Source: Bacteroidota bacterium (lineage in GTDB: Bacteria; Bacteroidota; Ignavibacteria; UBA10030; SZUA-254). Taken from it: DNA of 64,000 bases. Made by a program: the position numbers and the translations under genes. Below, one piece after another: positions 18,295 through 26,707 of this stretch. The stretch covers positions 1-64,000 of the forward strand of contig JAGVIE010000048.1 in assembly GCA_020056225.1 (NCBI GenBank), read 5' to 3'. Position 1 is the stretch's first letter; every line of letters begins with the position of its first letter. The notes beneath the pieces are model-generated. The model ran no database searches. It was given only the letters and a program-made list of their open reading frames with translations, and had not been told where the DNA came from.

Positions 18295-18663
18295 TTATTC
18301 ACTCAGTACACGCTCGATAGTAGTGAGGAGGTCCACAAGGTCGTATGGTTTGCTCACAAAATCCTCGGCTCCATGCTTCTTTGATTCGATAGCATTTTTT
18401 AAATCGGCAAAACCGGTGAGCATGATAACTTTAACTTTGGGCAGATTTTTTTTGATGAATTTTAAAACCTCGAACCCATCAACTTTAGGCATCTTAATGT
18501 CGAGCAGGACGAGATCGAATTTCTTGTTTTGTATTGTTGATATTGCCTCATCTCCATCAGCCGCAGTATCGACCTGATAGCCTGCATTGATCAATTCACC
18601 GCTTAAAACCGTTCGAAGGGCTTCTTCATCATCAACAACAAGGATATTACTTTGATCAGCCAT
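18295..18663 (-). CDS. Single-domain response regulator (CheY-like receiver)
   Basis: A 122-residue receiver with no output domain. Asp11/Asp12 (VVDDEEAL), phospho-acceptor Asp55 (VLLDIKMPKVDG), Thr (VIMLTGF) and Lys (FVSKPYD) are all present, so it should be phosphorylatable. It is the first gene of a two-gene unit with the NtrC-type regulator (30-base gap). The two receivers are similar and could form a phosphorelay or phosphate sink, though this is inference. Confidence 0.9.
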   Translation of the reverse strand: MADQSNILVVDDEEALRTVLSGELINAGYQVDTAADGDEAISTIQNKKFDLVLLDIKMPKVDGFEVLKFIKKNLPKVKVIMLTGFADLKNAIESKKHGAEDFVSKPYDLVDLLTTIERVLSE

Positions 18664-19134
18664 TAGCGAATTCCTTTTTCTAATTGATTTATGAGATTAC
18701 TATTTCGTCCTTTGACGAGAAGCAAGTTAACGAAATAGAATAAAAAAAGCAATTCAATAGAGAAATTTACATAAGAAATGTAACAACCCCAATAAAGCAG
18801 GAATAGAGAGATAATCGTACTATATACGATAGAAGTCGGGATGCCGGGATTTGAACCCGGGACCTCCTGCGCCCAAGGCAGGCGCGCTAGCCGAGCTGCG
18901 CTACATCCCGCTTGATAACTATATAAACCGAAGAATGTCGACAGAATTATGAATCATGTAAAGAAAATTAGAATTTATCTTATCTAATCGACACAAATGA
19001 ATGATCTTCGGCAAATTGAAACATTTCAATATATGAAAGTTAACTCAAATTTGCAATCTTGCTTTTTTCAGGAATTTTGCACTCATTGAGTTTGATCATA
19101 TTAAACTATACTTGAGGGCTTCTTTTATCATAGC
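18664..19134. other. Intergenic region holding tRNA-Pro and the divergent gene starts
   Basis: Apart from the tRNA at 18836-18910 I see no gene. Bases 18911-19134 are AT-rich and separate the minus-strand tRNA from the plus-strand BatA-like gene, so they should hold promoters for both. No clear consensus box could be fixed for either. Confidence 0.55.
18836..18910 (-). tRNA. tRNA-Pro (anticodon TGG)
   Basis: The minus-strand sequence folds as a full cloverleaf. Acceptor arm CGGGATG pairs with CATCCCG with discriminator A. The D arm contains GCAGCTCGGCTAGCGC. Anticodon stem CCTGC/GCAGG encloses loop CTTGGGC, giving TGG at positions 34-36 (reads CCA/CCN proline). The T arm is CCGGG-TTCAAAT-CCCGG. 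CCA is not encoded (the next bases are CTTC). The length is 75 nt. Confidence 0.95.
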
Positions 19135-21312
19135 ATGACATTTCTCAACCCATTAGTACTGCTTGGTTTAATTACTGCGGCAATTCCTGTTATACTCCAT
19201 CTTCTGAATCTTCGCAAACTCCGAACAATTGAATTCAGCACTCTGACATTTTTAAAAGAACTTCAGCAAACAAAAATCCGCCGCCTTAAACTTCGTCAGA
19301 TACTTCTTCTCATTATCAGAACATTACTCGTCATATTCATCGTTCTCGCATTCTCACGGCCCGCGTTGCGTGGAACGATTTTAGGAAGCCTCGGCTCTCA
19401 AGCACACTCTACGATCGTTTTCATTCTCGATGACTCCTTCAGCATGACGGGAAATGATGAGCACGGCGAATATTTTAAACAGGCGAAAGAAACCACCGAC
19501 AAACTTATTAACCTTCTCAAGGAAGGTGATGAAGCGTTTCTTATCAAATTATCCGACGTACCGCAGGCTACTATAGATCCTGCAACTCACGATTTTACCG
19601 CTTTGCGTACTATCGTGCATGAATCTCAGATATCTGCCATCCGCCGCCCCTTGGACGATGCGATCGGTTTGTCGGTAAAATTGCTCCAACGATCTAAGAA
19701 TGCAAACAAAGAAGTTTATATCATCAGCGATTTGCAGCAGACATTATTATCACAACGGTCTGTCAGCATACCGGAAAATAACACGTCGCTATTTGACGAC
19801 CATTCCAATTTTTTCTTTGTTCCAATCGGTGTGAAAGATATTGCAAACGTATCTCTCGATTCGATCGATATTACAACGACAATCTTAGAAAAAGATAAAC
19901 CTATTTCCGTCATCGCCTCAATCGGGAATTTTGGAACTACTCCTCTGAGTAATTACATCATCAGCACATACATCGACGGCATCAAGGTGGCTCAGAAAAA
20001 TCTTACTATTGAGCCATGGGGTTATGCAAAAACTGAATTCAGCATTTCATCTAAACGAACCGGCTTCATCAGGGGTTATCTTGAATTGGAAAATGACGCA
20101 ATCGAATTGGATAACCGCAGATATTTTACATTTTACATCCCGGAGCAAATCAACATCGCGGTAATCGCAAACTCCGAGATGGATAAACGCCTCCTCCTTC
20201 TCGCTCTCCGTTCAGGCGAGACAAAATCGGGGCATTCATTACTCAATATTCAACAATACACCTCGCAGAAATTTCCATTCATCGATCTAAATAAGATAGA
20301 TGTACTGCTATTATCCAATATACCGTCATTTTCTTCAACCGATGCAAACCGAATAAAATATTTCATCGAAGAAGGCGGCGGGCTTGTCCTGTTCCCAGGC
20401 GACAATATCATTATCGAAAATTATAACTCGAACTTACTCCCGGCTCTTAAAATTCCGCCCATCGACTATTCACCGACTGCATCGGTGCAAGCGGATAATC
20501 TCTCTTTCCAAAAAATCGATCTTGACCATCCTCTATTCACAAATGTATTTGGGCAAGATCGCTCAACTCAACAACAAGCAGTAATCGAATCGCCCAACGT
20601 TATTAAAAGCATAAAACGACATGCGGGCAAAGAATCTCGCATTATCATATCGTTAAGCGACGGTACTCCGTTCCTCTCGGAACATAACATCGGGGAAGGA
20701 AAACTTCTTTTCTTCTCTTCTGCACCTTTACTTTCGTGGTCAGATTTCCCGTTAAAGGGGATTTTCGCTCCGCTAATTTACAGATCCATGATCTTCGTTT
20801 CATCAACTGAAGAAAAAAATAATTCATATCTTACCGGTGAATCACCAGCGATTACCCTGCGAAAGAGTTTAGCCGGCAACACGAACAGACAATTTTCGAT
20901 TACCTCGCCGGAAGGAATCAATGAGCTGATTCATCCGGCAAACTCAATCGTAAACAAACGCGCTACTACTAAACCGATGATCTTCACAGCGAGTCGGTTT
21001 GCAAATTCCGGTTTCTATGAAGTCAGGCAGAACAGCAATATAATTTCTCTTTTAGGGGTAAATACCGACCGGCTTGAGTCGGACACACGGAAAATTTCAC
21101 AAATCAATTTGCTGAACGAAATGAAACGGTATGGTATAGCTGCCGGGAAGATTCACTTCAGCAAACCGGGAGACTCATTGCAATCCGAAATATTACAATC
21201 ACGGTTCGGCGTCGAACTCTGGCAATACTGCATTGGTCTCGCACTTATTCTTGCAATAATAGAAATGCTGATCGCACGCGACAGCAGAAAAGCTACTAAG
21301 GACAGTTTATAA
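19135..21312 (+). CDS. BatA-type membrane protein with von Willebrand A domain
   Basis: A 725-residue membrane protein. It opens with the BatA/aerotolerance N-terminal region: TM helix in PLVLLGLITAAIPVILHLLN, then RTIEFSTLTFLKELQQ and a second TM around 54-76. A von Willebrand A domain follows with the metal-site DxSxS at residues 99-103 (FILDDSFSMTG). The long central region probably folds as glutamine-amidotransferase-like and beta-sandwich modules (GGGLVLFPGDN). A C-terminal TM helix lies near 695-713. Proteins of this architecture are frequent in Chlorobiota and Ignavibacteria, usually near MoxR/DUF58 genes. None is here, so it stands alone. The hflX start follows the stop by one base, so the two are likely cotranscribed. 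Role: cell-envelope stress is a family-level guess. Confidence 0.8.
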   Translation: MTFLNPLVLLGLITAAIPVILHLLNLRKLRTIEFSTLTFLKELQQTKIRRLKLRQILLLIIRTLLVIFIVLAFSRPALRGTILGSLGSQAHSTIVFILDDSFSMTGNDEHGEYFKQAKETTDKLINLLKEGDEAFLIKLSDVPQATIDPATHDFTALRTIVHESQISAIRRPLDDAIGLSVKLLQRSKNANKEVYIISDLQQTLLSQRSVSIPENNTSLFDDHSNFFFVPIGVKDIANVSLDSIDITTTILEKDKPISVIASIGNFGTTPLSNYIISTYIDGIKVAQKNLTIEPWGYAKTEFSISSKRTGFIRGYLELENDAIELDNRRYFTFYIPEQINIAVIANSEMDKRLLLLALRSGETKSGHSLLNIQQYTSQKFPFIDLNKIDVLLLSNIPSFSSTDANRIKYFIEEGGGLVLFPGDNIIIENYNSNLLPALKIPPIDYSPTASVQADNLSFQKIDLDHPLFTNVFGQDRSTQQQAVIESPNVIKSIKRHAGKESRIIISLSDGTPFLSEHNIGEGKLLFFSSAPLLSWSDFPLKGIFAPLIYRSMIFVSSTEEKNNSYLTGESPAITLRKSLAGNTNRQFSITSPEGINELIHPANSIVNKRATTKPMIFTASRFANSGFYEVRQNSNIISLLGVNTDRLESDTRKISQINLLNEMKRYGIAAGKIHFSKPGDSLQSEILQSRFGVELWQYCIGLALILAIIEMLIARDSRKATKDSL

Positions 21313-21313
21313 A

Positions 21314-22579
21314 ATGAAAACCATCTCAACAGATCATCGTGAAACCGCAATCGTTGTAGGCATCATCAATAAGCACGCGCAACGTAATCAGGTAGCTGAG
21401 TATCTCAACGAACTCGTCCTCCTTACCGACACTGCGGGAGCTGATGTACTTTATAAAATTACGCAGGAACGTGAACGTATAGATTCAGCGACTTATATAG
21501 GCAGCGGGAAGGTACAAGAAATAGGTGATATTGTTGAGAGAGAAAAAATCGATCTTGTAATTTTCGATGACGATCTCTCTCCGGTTCAAGTACGCAATCT
21601 TGAGAAGATCATCAAGTGTAAAATTCTTGACCGGAGCGGATTGATACTCGATATTTTTGCGTCACGCGCCAAAACGAAAGAAGCGATGACGCAGGTTGAG
21701 CTTGCCCAGCTTCAATATCTTCTCCCGCGGTTAACGCGCCAATGGACGCACTTATCGAAACAATACGGGGGTGTGGGCACAAAAGGTCCGGGCGAGCAAC
21801 AAATTGAATCCGACCGGCGTGCTATTCGTTCACGCATCAGTCATTTGAAGAATAAACTTGAGCGGATCGATAAAGAACGTGAGATCCAGCGAAAGGGACG
21901 AAAAGAACATACACGTGTGGCTATGGTCGGATACACAAACGCGGGAAAATCAACACTCTTAAAATCGCTTTCGGGCGCGGATGTATTAATTGAAGACAGG
22001 CTCTTTGCAACGCTCGATACGACAGTACGTATGGTTCCGCTTTCAGCATCACAAAAGATGCTTCTTTCAGACACAGTTGGATTCATCAGAAAACTTCCGT
22101 CTCATCTGATCGCTTCTTTCAAAAGCACACTTGCAGAAGCAACTGAGGCTGATATTCTACTGCATGTTGTAGATATTAGTCACCCAAAATTCCATGAGCA
22201 GATCGCCGTTGTCAATGATACGCTCGAAGAACTTAATACAACCGGAAAGCCGATGATTTATGTTTTCAATAAAATCGATAAACTCAAAGATAGATCAATA
22301 ATACAAGAACTCACTTCCGAATATCCTGTATCGGTATTTATCTCAGCGGAACGAGGAATAAATATTTCCGGTCTTGAGAACAAATTACTCGAGATGATCG
22401 ATGTTGGAACTCGTGAATACAACTTGACCATCAAACAATCAGATTATCGGACTATTGCTAAGCTACACGAAATTGCCGAAATTATTTCTCAGCAATATGA
22501 AGATAATTCGATCAATATTAAATTTAAGATCAATCAAAAAAATTCAGACCGATTGAAGAAATTATTGGCAACAAGATAG
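21314..22579 (+). CDS. hflX: GTPase HflX
   Basis: A 421-residue ribosome-associated GTPase that splits or rescues stalled 70S ribosomes. The N-terminal HflX domain (1-190) includes ATYIGSGKVQEI, LSPVQVRNLEK and the signature YGGVGTKGPGEQQIESDRR. The G domain has P-loop GYTNAGKST near 211, FATLDTT, DTVGFIRKLP and NKID. Length and motif order are normal. It starts one base after the BatA-like gene. Confidence 0.95.
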   Translation: MKTISTDHRETAIVVGIINKHAQRNQVAEYLNELVLLTDTAGADVLYKITQERERIDSATYIGSGKVQEIGDIVEREKIDLVIFDDDLSPVQVRNLEKIIKCKILDRSGLILDIFASRAKTKEAMTQVELAQLQYLLPRLTRQWTHLSKQYGGVGTKGPGEQQIESDRRAIRSRISHLKNKLERIDKEREIQRKGRKEHTRVAMVGYTNAGKSTLLKSLSGADVLIEDRLFATLDTTVRMVPLSASQKMLLSDTVGFIRKLPSHLIASFKSTLAEATEADILLHVVDISHPKFHEQIAVVNDTLEELNTTGKPMIYVFNKIDKLKDRSIIQELTSEYPVSVFISAERGINISGLENKLLEMIDVGTREYNLTIKQSDYRTIAKLHEIAEIISQQYEDNSINIKFKINQKNSDRLKKLLATR

Positions 22580-22624
22580 ATAAAACAATAACGGAAAATT
22601 ATTCAAAGCAACATCAGATTAATC

Positions 22625-23407
22625 ATGATAAAGACAGCGATAGAAGCGGCGAAGGAAGCAGGAAGGTTTCTTAAACAAAACATCGGCAAAGTAAGAGACA
22701 TTCAAAGGAAGGACGGACAGGAAAAGAATCTTGTCACCGAGATCGACAAGCGCTCCGAGGAAATAATAATCGGCATCATCAAACAGCATTACCCGGCGCA
22801 TGATATTCTTGCCGAAGAGAGCGGGCTGAAAAGCAGTTCTGCTTCCGAATACAGATGGATTATCGATCCGCTTGATGGAACGACGAACTTCACACACGCA
22901 CTGCCTGTATTCTGCGTTTCCATCGGTGTAGAACGTAAGGGAAAGATTATTGCGGGAGTTATTTATGACCCGAATTTCGATGAACTTTTCACTGCGGAAA
23001 AAGGAAACGGCGCGCTTCTTAACGGCAAACGCATGAAGGTATCCCGAACCGAATCACTGAACACAAGCCTGCTTGTTACCGGCTTCCCTTATAACATCAC
23101 CGAAAATCCGGATCATGCTGTAGAACATTTTTATAATTTTCTTATGAGAGCACAGGCAGTCAGGCGGATGGGGTCCGCGGCAATAGATATGGCGTATGTA
23201 GCGGCGGGAAGATATGACGGTTTTTGGGAAGTCGCTCTTAATCCCTGGGATATGGCGGCAGGCACCTTGCTGATAGAAGAAGCCGGCGGCACACTCACAG
23301 ATTTTTCCGGCAACCCTTTAAGTGTGTATCATAAACAGATTGTAGCCAGTAACGGAAAAATTCAGAAAGAAATGCTGGAAGTGCTGCATTCAACGAGAAT
23401 TAAATAG
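22625..23407 (+). CDS. Inositol-1-monophosphatase family phosphatase (SuhB-like)
   Basis: A 260-residue Mg-dependent phosphatase. Metal-binding residues are seen in LAEESGL (Glu), WIIDPLDGTTNF (Asp-Asp) and the C-terminal NPWDMAAGTLLIEEAGG (Asp). The family hydrolyses inositol phosphate and, in bacteria, related phosphates. SuhB also acts in rRNA antitermination, but that role cannot be read here. Normal length, no signal peptide. It lies 45 bases after hflX. Confidence 0.92.
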   Translation: MIKTAIEAAKEAGRFLKQNIGKVRDIQRKDGQEKNLVTEIDKRSEEIIIGIIKQHYPAHDILAEESGLKSSSASEYRWIIDPLDGTTNFTHALPVFCVSIGVERKGKIIAGVIYDPNFDELFTAEKGNGALLNGKRMKVSRTESLNTSLLVTGFPYNITENPDHAVEHFYNFLMRAQAVRRMGSAAIDMAYVAAGRYDGFWEVALNPWDMAAGTLLIEEAGGTLTDFSGNPLSVYHKQIVASNGKIQKEMLEVLHSTRIK

Positions 23408-23435
23408 CAAGAGATCAGTTCACTTTAAGTGCAAA

Positions 23436-23455
23436 GAGGGACTTCCCTGTCCCTC
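23436..23455. terminator. Hairpin between convergent genes
   Basis: GAGGGAC (23436-23442) pairs perfectly with GTCCCTC (23449-23455) around a six-base loop. No long T-run follows on the plus strand. On the minus strand it is followed by TTTGC. It lies between the convergent phosphatase and receiver genes, so a bidirectional terminator is plausible. Confidence 0.45.
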
Positions 23456-23508
23456 TCGCATCTATGGTCCTCCAATTATCTACTTCTAACTTCGCCTCAT
23501 AAAAAATA

Positions 23509-23880
23509 TTATCCGGCTTGCCTCATTTTCAGACAATTCATAGCCTCCGGAATTTTATTGAACTCATATGCTTTATCAAAATGAAAATCTGCCCCTGCAT
23601 CTAAATATCTTCTCCGGTATTGGGGGAACGAGTGATTAGTTAACATAATCAAAAGCGGTATGAAACTAACACGCTTCAAATTTTTTATTAAATCGATTCC
23701 GTTTATACCAAGCAACTCACTATCTAGAATAAGAACGTCAGGGTTGTTTTTCTTGATAGATTCGAATATCATATTTGTATTATTGATAGTATCTACAACC
23801 TGAACATCATCGATGTTGTTGAACATCGCTGCAAGACGCTCACAGATTAAAGCCGACCTATCCGCTATGACAATTTTCAT
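23509..23880 (-). CDS. Single-domain response regulator
   Basis: A 123-residue receiver domain. The acidic pocket is reduced to Asp7 (IVIADRS, with the usual second Asp replaced by Arg). Phospho-acceptor Asp53 (LILDSELLG), Thr81 and Lys103 remain. It has no output domain. Spacing from the NarL-type gene upstream is 226 bases, and two TTTGTnACAAA palindromes lie in that gap, so it probably has its own promoter. It may accept phosphate from the nearby NarX-like kinase, but this is inferred from position only. Confidence 0.8.
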   Translation of the reverse strand: MKIVIADRSALICERLAAMFNNIDDVQVVDTINNTNMIFESIKKNNPDVLILDSELLGINGIDLIKNLKRVSFIPLLIMLTNHSFPQYRRRYLDAGADFHFDKAYEFNKIPEAMNCLKMRQAG

Positions 23881-24025
23881 ATTATTATTTCCGTTTCATT
23901 TATTTTATGGGCTCGGATAGCAGCCCTAATCCACATAAAATGCTACCCAAGCCCTGTGATAATGCTTATGCACCTAAATAATAATGAATGATAATGACTT
24001 TAGGTAGAGCATTTTTTGTGATTTT

Positions 24026-24071
24026 TTTGTAACAAATCCTATATTTTTCTTGTCACAGTTTTTGTTACAAA
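24026..24071. promoter_or_regulatory. Pair of TTTGTnACAAA palindromes (candidate operators)
   Basis: TTTGTAACAAA (24026-24036) and TTTGTTACAAA (24061-24071) are each palindromic around one central base and are exact reverse complements of each other. Their centres are 35 bases apart. They lie in the gap between the NarL-type regulator and the downstream lone receiver gene, about 150-190 bases before the receiver's start. They could be binding sites for a dimeric regulator, or arms of a hairpin with a 24-base loop. Confidence 0.4.
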
Positions 24072-24106
24072 GACAGAAGAGGCTAAATTGATGTAAAAAA
24101 CTCGAT

Positions 24107-24757
24107 TTAGGCTGGCGGATGGGTTGGTTCGACTAGATTGTTCCTTATGGCGTATTGGGTGAGTTCAGCGTTTGACTTCATATTCATCTTCTCCAGAAGA
24201 CGTGTACGATAAGTATGAATGGTGTTCAAACTCAAAGAGAGTGCTTCGGAAATTTCCATAATGGATTTCCCTTGGGCGATCATGTATAAGATTTGGTACT
24301 CACGGTCGGATAATGTTTTATGCGGCGGTTGATTTGAATCGATTAATATTTCATCGGCAATTTTATCTGCGAGAGACTGAGTAATATACTTCCCTCCGTT
24401 AATAATTCTTCGTATCGCATTTACTAATTCCAGCGGTGCGCTTTCTTTGGTCAGATAACCTGAAGCGCCGGCTCTCAATGCACGAACGCCGAATCGATCT
24501 TCCGGATGCATGCTTAAAATGAGCACAGGAAGTTTCGGGCGATGCCTCCTAAGCTCTTTCAGAACCTCAAGCCCGCTAAGCTCGGGCATCGATAAATCCA
24601 TCAGCACGATGCTCAGCTCATTTTCGGCAACGAAGCTCAGAACTTCGCGGCCGTTTTTAGCTTCTCCTACAACCTTAAAATCAATTTCATCTCGCAATGT
24701 TTTCTTTAATCCTTCACGAATCATTGGATGGTCGTCTGCTATAAGAATTTTTATCAT
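24107..24757 (-). CDS. NarL/FixJ-family response regulator
   Basis: A 216-residue regulator. The receiver has Asp8/Asp9, phospho-acceptor Asp54 (VLMDLSMPEL), Ser in ILSMHP and Lys in YLTKES. The C-terminal LuxR-type HTH (about 148-205) contains LSDREYQILYMIAQGKS and SLSLNTIHTYRTRLLEKM. Its ATG overlaps the stop of the histidine kinase by four bases (ATGA), which makes the two a cognate pair. It is the last gene of the CPPxCD/7TM/kinase cluster. Confidence 0.94.
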   Translation of the reverse strand: MIKILIADDHPMIREGLKKTLRDEIDFKVVGEAKNGREVLSFVAENELSIVLMDLSMPELSGLEVLKELRRHRPKLPVLILSMHPEDRFGVRALRAGASGYLTKESAPLELVNAIRRIINGGKYITQSLADKIADEILIDSNQPPHKTLSDREYQILYMIAQGKSIMEISEALSLSLNTIHTYRTRLLEKMNMKSNAELTQYAIRNNLVEPTHPPA

Positions 24758-25662
24758 TCCGATATCTGCCTATTAAGATCCCACTGGATATTGCTGTCAG
24801 TGTGCGGGGTTACTGTTGATGAGGAAATTAGCGGTACTTTAACTGTTACTGTTGTACCTTTTCCGTTTTCACCATTGATTGTGAATTCTCCTCCGATCAA
24901 TAATACGCGTTCACGCATACCCAGGATTCCAAACGATCTCTCTTGTGAAGATTTTTGATCTGTTATACCCTTGCCATTGTCGGCTACTTGTAACATCAAT
25001 TTATGGTTTTTCTGCTCGAACGTTACGTCAACTGCCGCCGCGCCCGAATGGCGGGCAACGTTGGTTAATGTTTCCTGAAGTATGCGAAATAATGCTGTCG
25101 AACTATCCTTGTCAAGATCGAGATCCTCAACGTTTGTATTGAATGTGCATTTTATTCCCAACCGGTTCTGAAACCTCTGGATTTCCCATTCAATTGCATC
25201 CCGCAAACCAAGCTCATCTAGTATTTCAGGGCGTAATTCGGTTGCGATAGTTCTAACCGTTTTGATTGTCGTATCTATAACATCAGACATTGACTGGATA
25301 TCCTGAATTGCCTCTTTGTAAGTATTCTGAAAAGAAAATTGCTCGACCTTCTTCTGGAATAACGCAAGGTCCATTTTCAATACAGTTAGCAATTGACCCA
25401 ATTCGTCGTGGATTTCACGGGCGATGCTAGTGCGCTCTTCTTCGCGCACGGATTGGATATGTGCGGCAAGCTGGCGGATTTTATCATAAGATTCCTTTAG
25501 CTGACGCTCGCCTTCTTCAAGTATCCTTACTTTTTCGCGCTGCGAGTATATAAACCGCCGCTGGCTATATAATATACTGCCAAATAAAATACTACCTAAT
25601 ACTACAATAGCCGTAGTACCTACGATTAACGCTAACCAGATTTCTGAGCTTGATGCCGGCAC
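24754..25662 (-). CDS. NarX-like sensor histidine kinase with one N-terminal TM helix
   Basis: A 302-residue kinase starting at GTG, supported by AAGGA five bases upstream. One TM helix (about 9-31) leads into a coiled coil (41-75). The dimerisation domain of the HisKA_3 type carries His85 in IAREIHDELGQ. The ATPase domain shows ILQETLTNVARHSGA (N box), VADNGKGI (G1) and SFGILGMRERV (F/G2). There is no periplasmic or PAS sensor domain, so sensing must come from the membrane or from a partner. Its first codons overlap the upstream seven-TM gene by 31 bases, and its stop overlaps the regulator by four. This is strong evidence that the 7TM protein, kinase and regulator work together. Confidence 0.9.
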   Translation of the reverse strand: MPASSSEIWLALIVGTTAIVVLGSILFGSILYSQRRFIYSQREKVRILEEGERQLKESYDKIRQLAAHIQSVREEERTSIAREIHDELGQLLTVLKMDLALFQKKVEQFSFQNTYKEAIQDIQSMSDVIDTTIKTVRTIATELRPEILDELGLRDAIEWEIQRFQNRLGIKCTFNTNVEDLDLDKDSSTALFRILQETLTNVARHSGAAAVDVTFEQKNHKLMLQVADNGKGITDQKSSQERSFGILGMRERVLLIGGEFTINGENGKGTTVTVKVPLISSSTVTPHTDSNIQWDLNRQISE

Positions 25663-26276
25663 AAAAATCCTTCCGCATAGATTAGATATGTAACAATATT
25701 AAGAATGGTATTAATGATAAATACAGCTTTGGCGAATTGAAAATCTTGAAAGAGGAGCATATTAAGAAGAGAGAATATTATTAAAGTAGTGACATTGTAG
25801 AATAAAACACCCGTCGCTACCCAAAATCGATATTCTCTCGTCAAGGGATAAACACCCTCTTTACTCAATTCCAATAATGCAAACGCCGAAATTCCGATCA
25901 GAAATATTTTGAATACTGACATCCCATAAGTGTTCGCCTGAGTGATTGGCTGAAAGAAAAGAATATTCACTATCATAAAAGCTGTTATGAAGAGAATACT
26001 CCATAGATAAATTTTCTTTAAACGAATATTTTTCTGCCACCGTGAAAATATCACTACCAAAAACAGGTATTCAATTATCGGGAAAACGTGCGTTATCCAT
26101 AATGTGTTCCTTGAAATACGCAGTAATATTAAAAAGTTCACTATCATCTCGAAAACAAACGATGATACGAGATACCAGACAAGTATCTTCATTTCACCGG
26201 ATAATTTTCTGTAATTAAAGAATCCGAAAAATAAGGGAATCCCGACTGATAGGGTACTAACAAAATACAATAACAT
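25632..26276 (-). CDS. Seven-TM membrane protein, likely sensor partner of the adjacent kinase
   Basis: A 214-residue integral membrane protein I cannot assign to a named family. Hydrophobic helices lie at roughly 2-20, 31-54, 59-79, 89-108, 118-137, 148-172 and 179-202, giving seven TM segments with short loops. It has no extra domain. The gene overlaps the histidine kinase by 31 bases, and the CPPxCD small-protein gene ends 11 bases upstream. The kinase has no sensor domain of its own. I infer that this protein is the sensing or signal-relay unit, by analogy with other 7TM-kinase pairs. Direct evidence is positional only. Confidence 0.65.
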   Translation of the reverse strand: MLLYFVSTLSVGIPLFFGFFNYRKLSGEMKILVWYLVSSFVFEMIVNFLILLRISRNTLWITHVFPIIEYLFLVVIFSRWQKNIRLKKIYLWSILFITAFMIVNILFFQPITQANTYGMSVFKIFLIGISAFALLELSKEGVYPLTREYRFWVATGVLFYNVTTLIIFSLLNMLLFQDFQFAKAVFIINTILNIVTYLIYAEGFLCRHQAQKSG

Positions 26277-26287
26277 TTAGATTCAAT

Positions 26288-26602
26288 CTAACTATTCAAA
26301 GCATTTGGAGCATCACAAATCGGAGGACAAAATGGACTAAACTCAAGCATAACACCACCAGTAATATCCTTGCCACCCATATCCACACCAACCAAAACAA
26401 TCGCTGGGTTTCCTTTATCGTCCTGTGCGTGGTAATATCTCATTGCAACACAACCCGGTTGATCAAGAAGTTTCTGGACGTAATCTTTCCAGAATAGCCC
26501 GCCTTTGATTGCATCTTTTGCAGCTTGAACTCTGTATTTATTTGTTAACCTGCTCGCTTCATCAAGCGATATTATCTGGTTGTTTTTTTGTGGTAATGGC
26601 AT
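26288..26602 (-). CDS. Small CPPxCD-motif protein, copy A (cytoplasmic form)
   Basis: A 104-residue protein of unknown function with SD GGAGAA before its ATG. It has no signal peptide or TM. About two thirds of the residues are identical to the protein encoded at 26708-27136. Shared blocks are DAIKGGLFWK, YVQKLLDQPxC, IVLVGVD, DITxG and the C-terminal SPxCPPxCD. Three cysteines are common to both. The paired CPPxC looks like a metal or redox site, but this is inference. Similar short proteins are, from memory, widespread as uncharacterised proteins in Bacteroidota. It is 11 bases from the 7TM gene and probably heads the 7TM-kinase-regulator transcript. Confidence 0.7.
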   Translation of the reverse strand: MPLPQKNNQIISLDEASRLTNKYRVQAAKDAIKGGLFWKDYVQKLLDQPGCVAMRYYHAQDDKGNPAIVLVGVDMGGKDITGGVMLEFSPFCPPICDAPNALNS

Positions 26603-26653
26603 AGATTCTCCATAATTAATATTTTTGATTGTGATATATTGATAATTAATTAA

Positions 26654-26689
26654 GCGGGATACAAATTGCAGAACTCGTATGTATCCCGC
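26654..26689 (-). terminator. Hairpin between the two CPPxCD genes
   Basis: GCGGGATAC (26654-26662) and GTATCCCGC (26681-26689) form a perfect nine-base stem with an 18-base loop. On the minus strand it is followed by TTAATTAATT. It lies 19 bases after the stop of copy B, so it may end that transcript or reduce read-through into copy A. Confidence 0.5.
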
Positions 26690-26707
26690 AAGAACTTTTA
26701 ATAGTTG

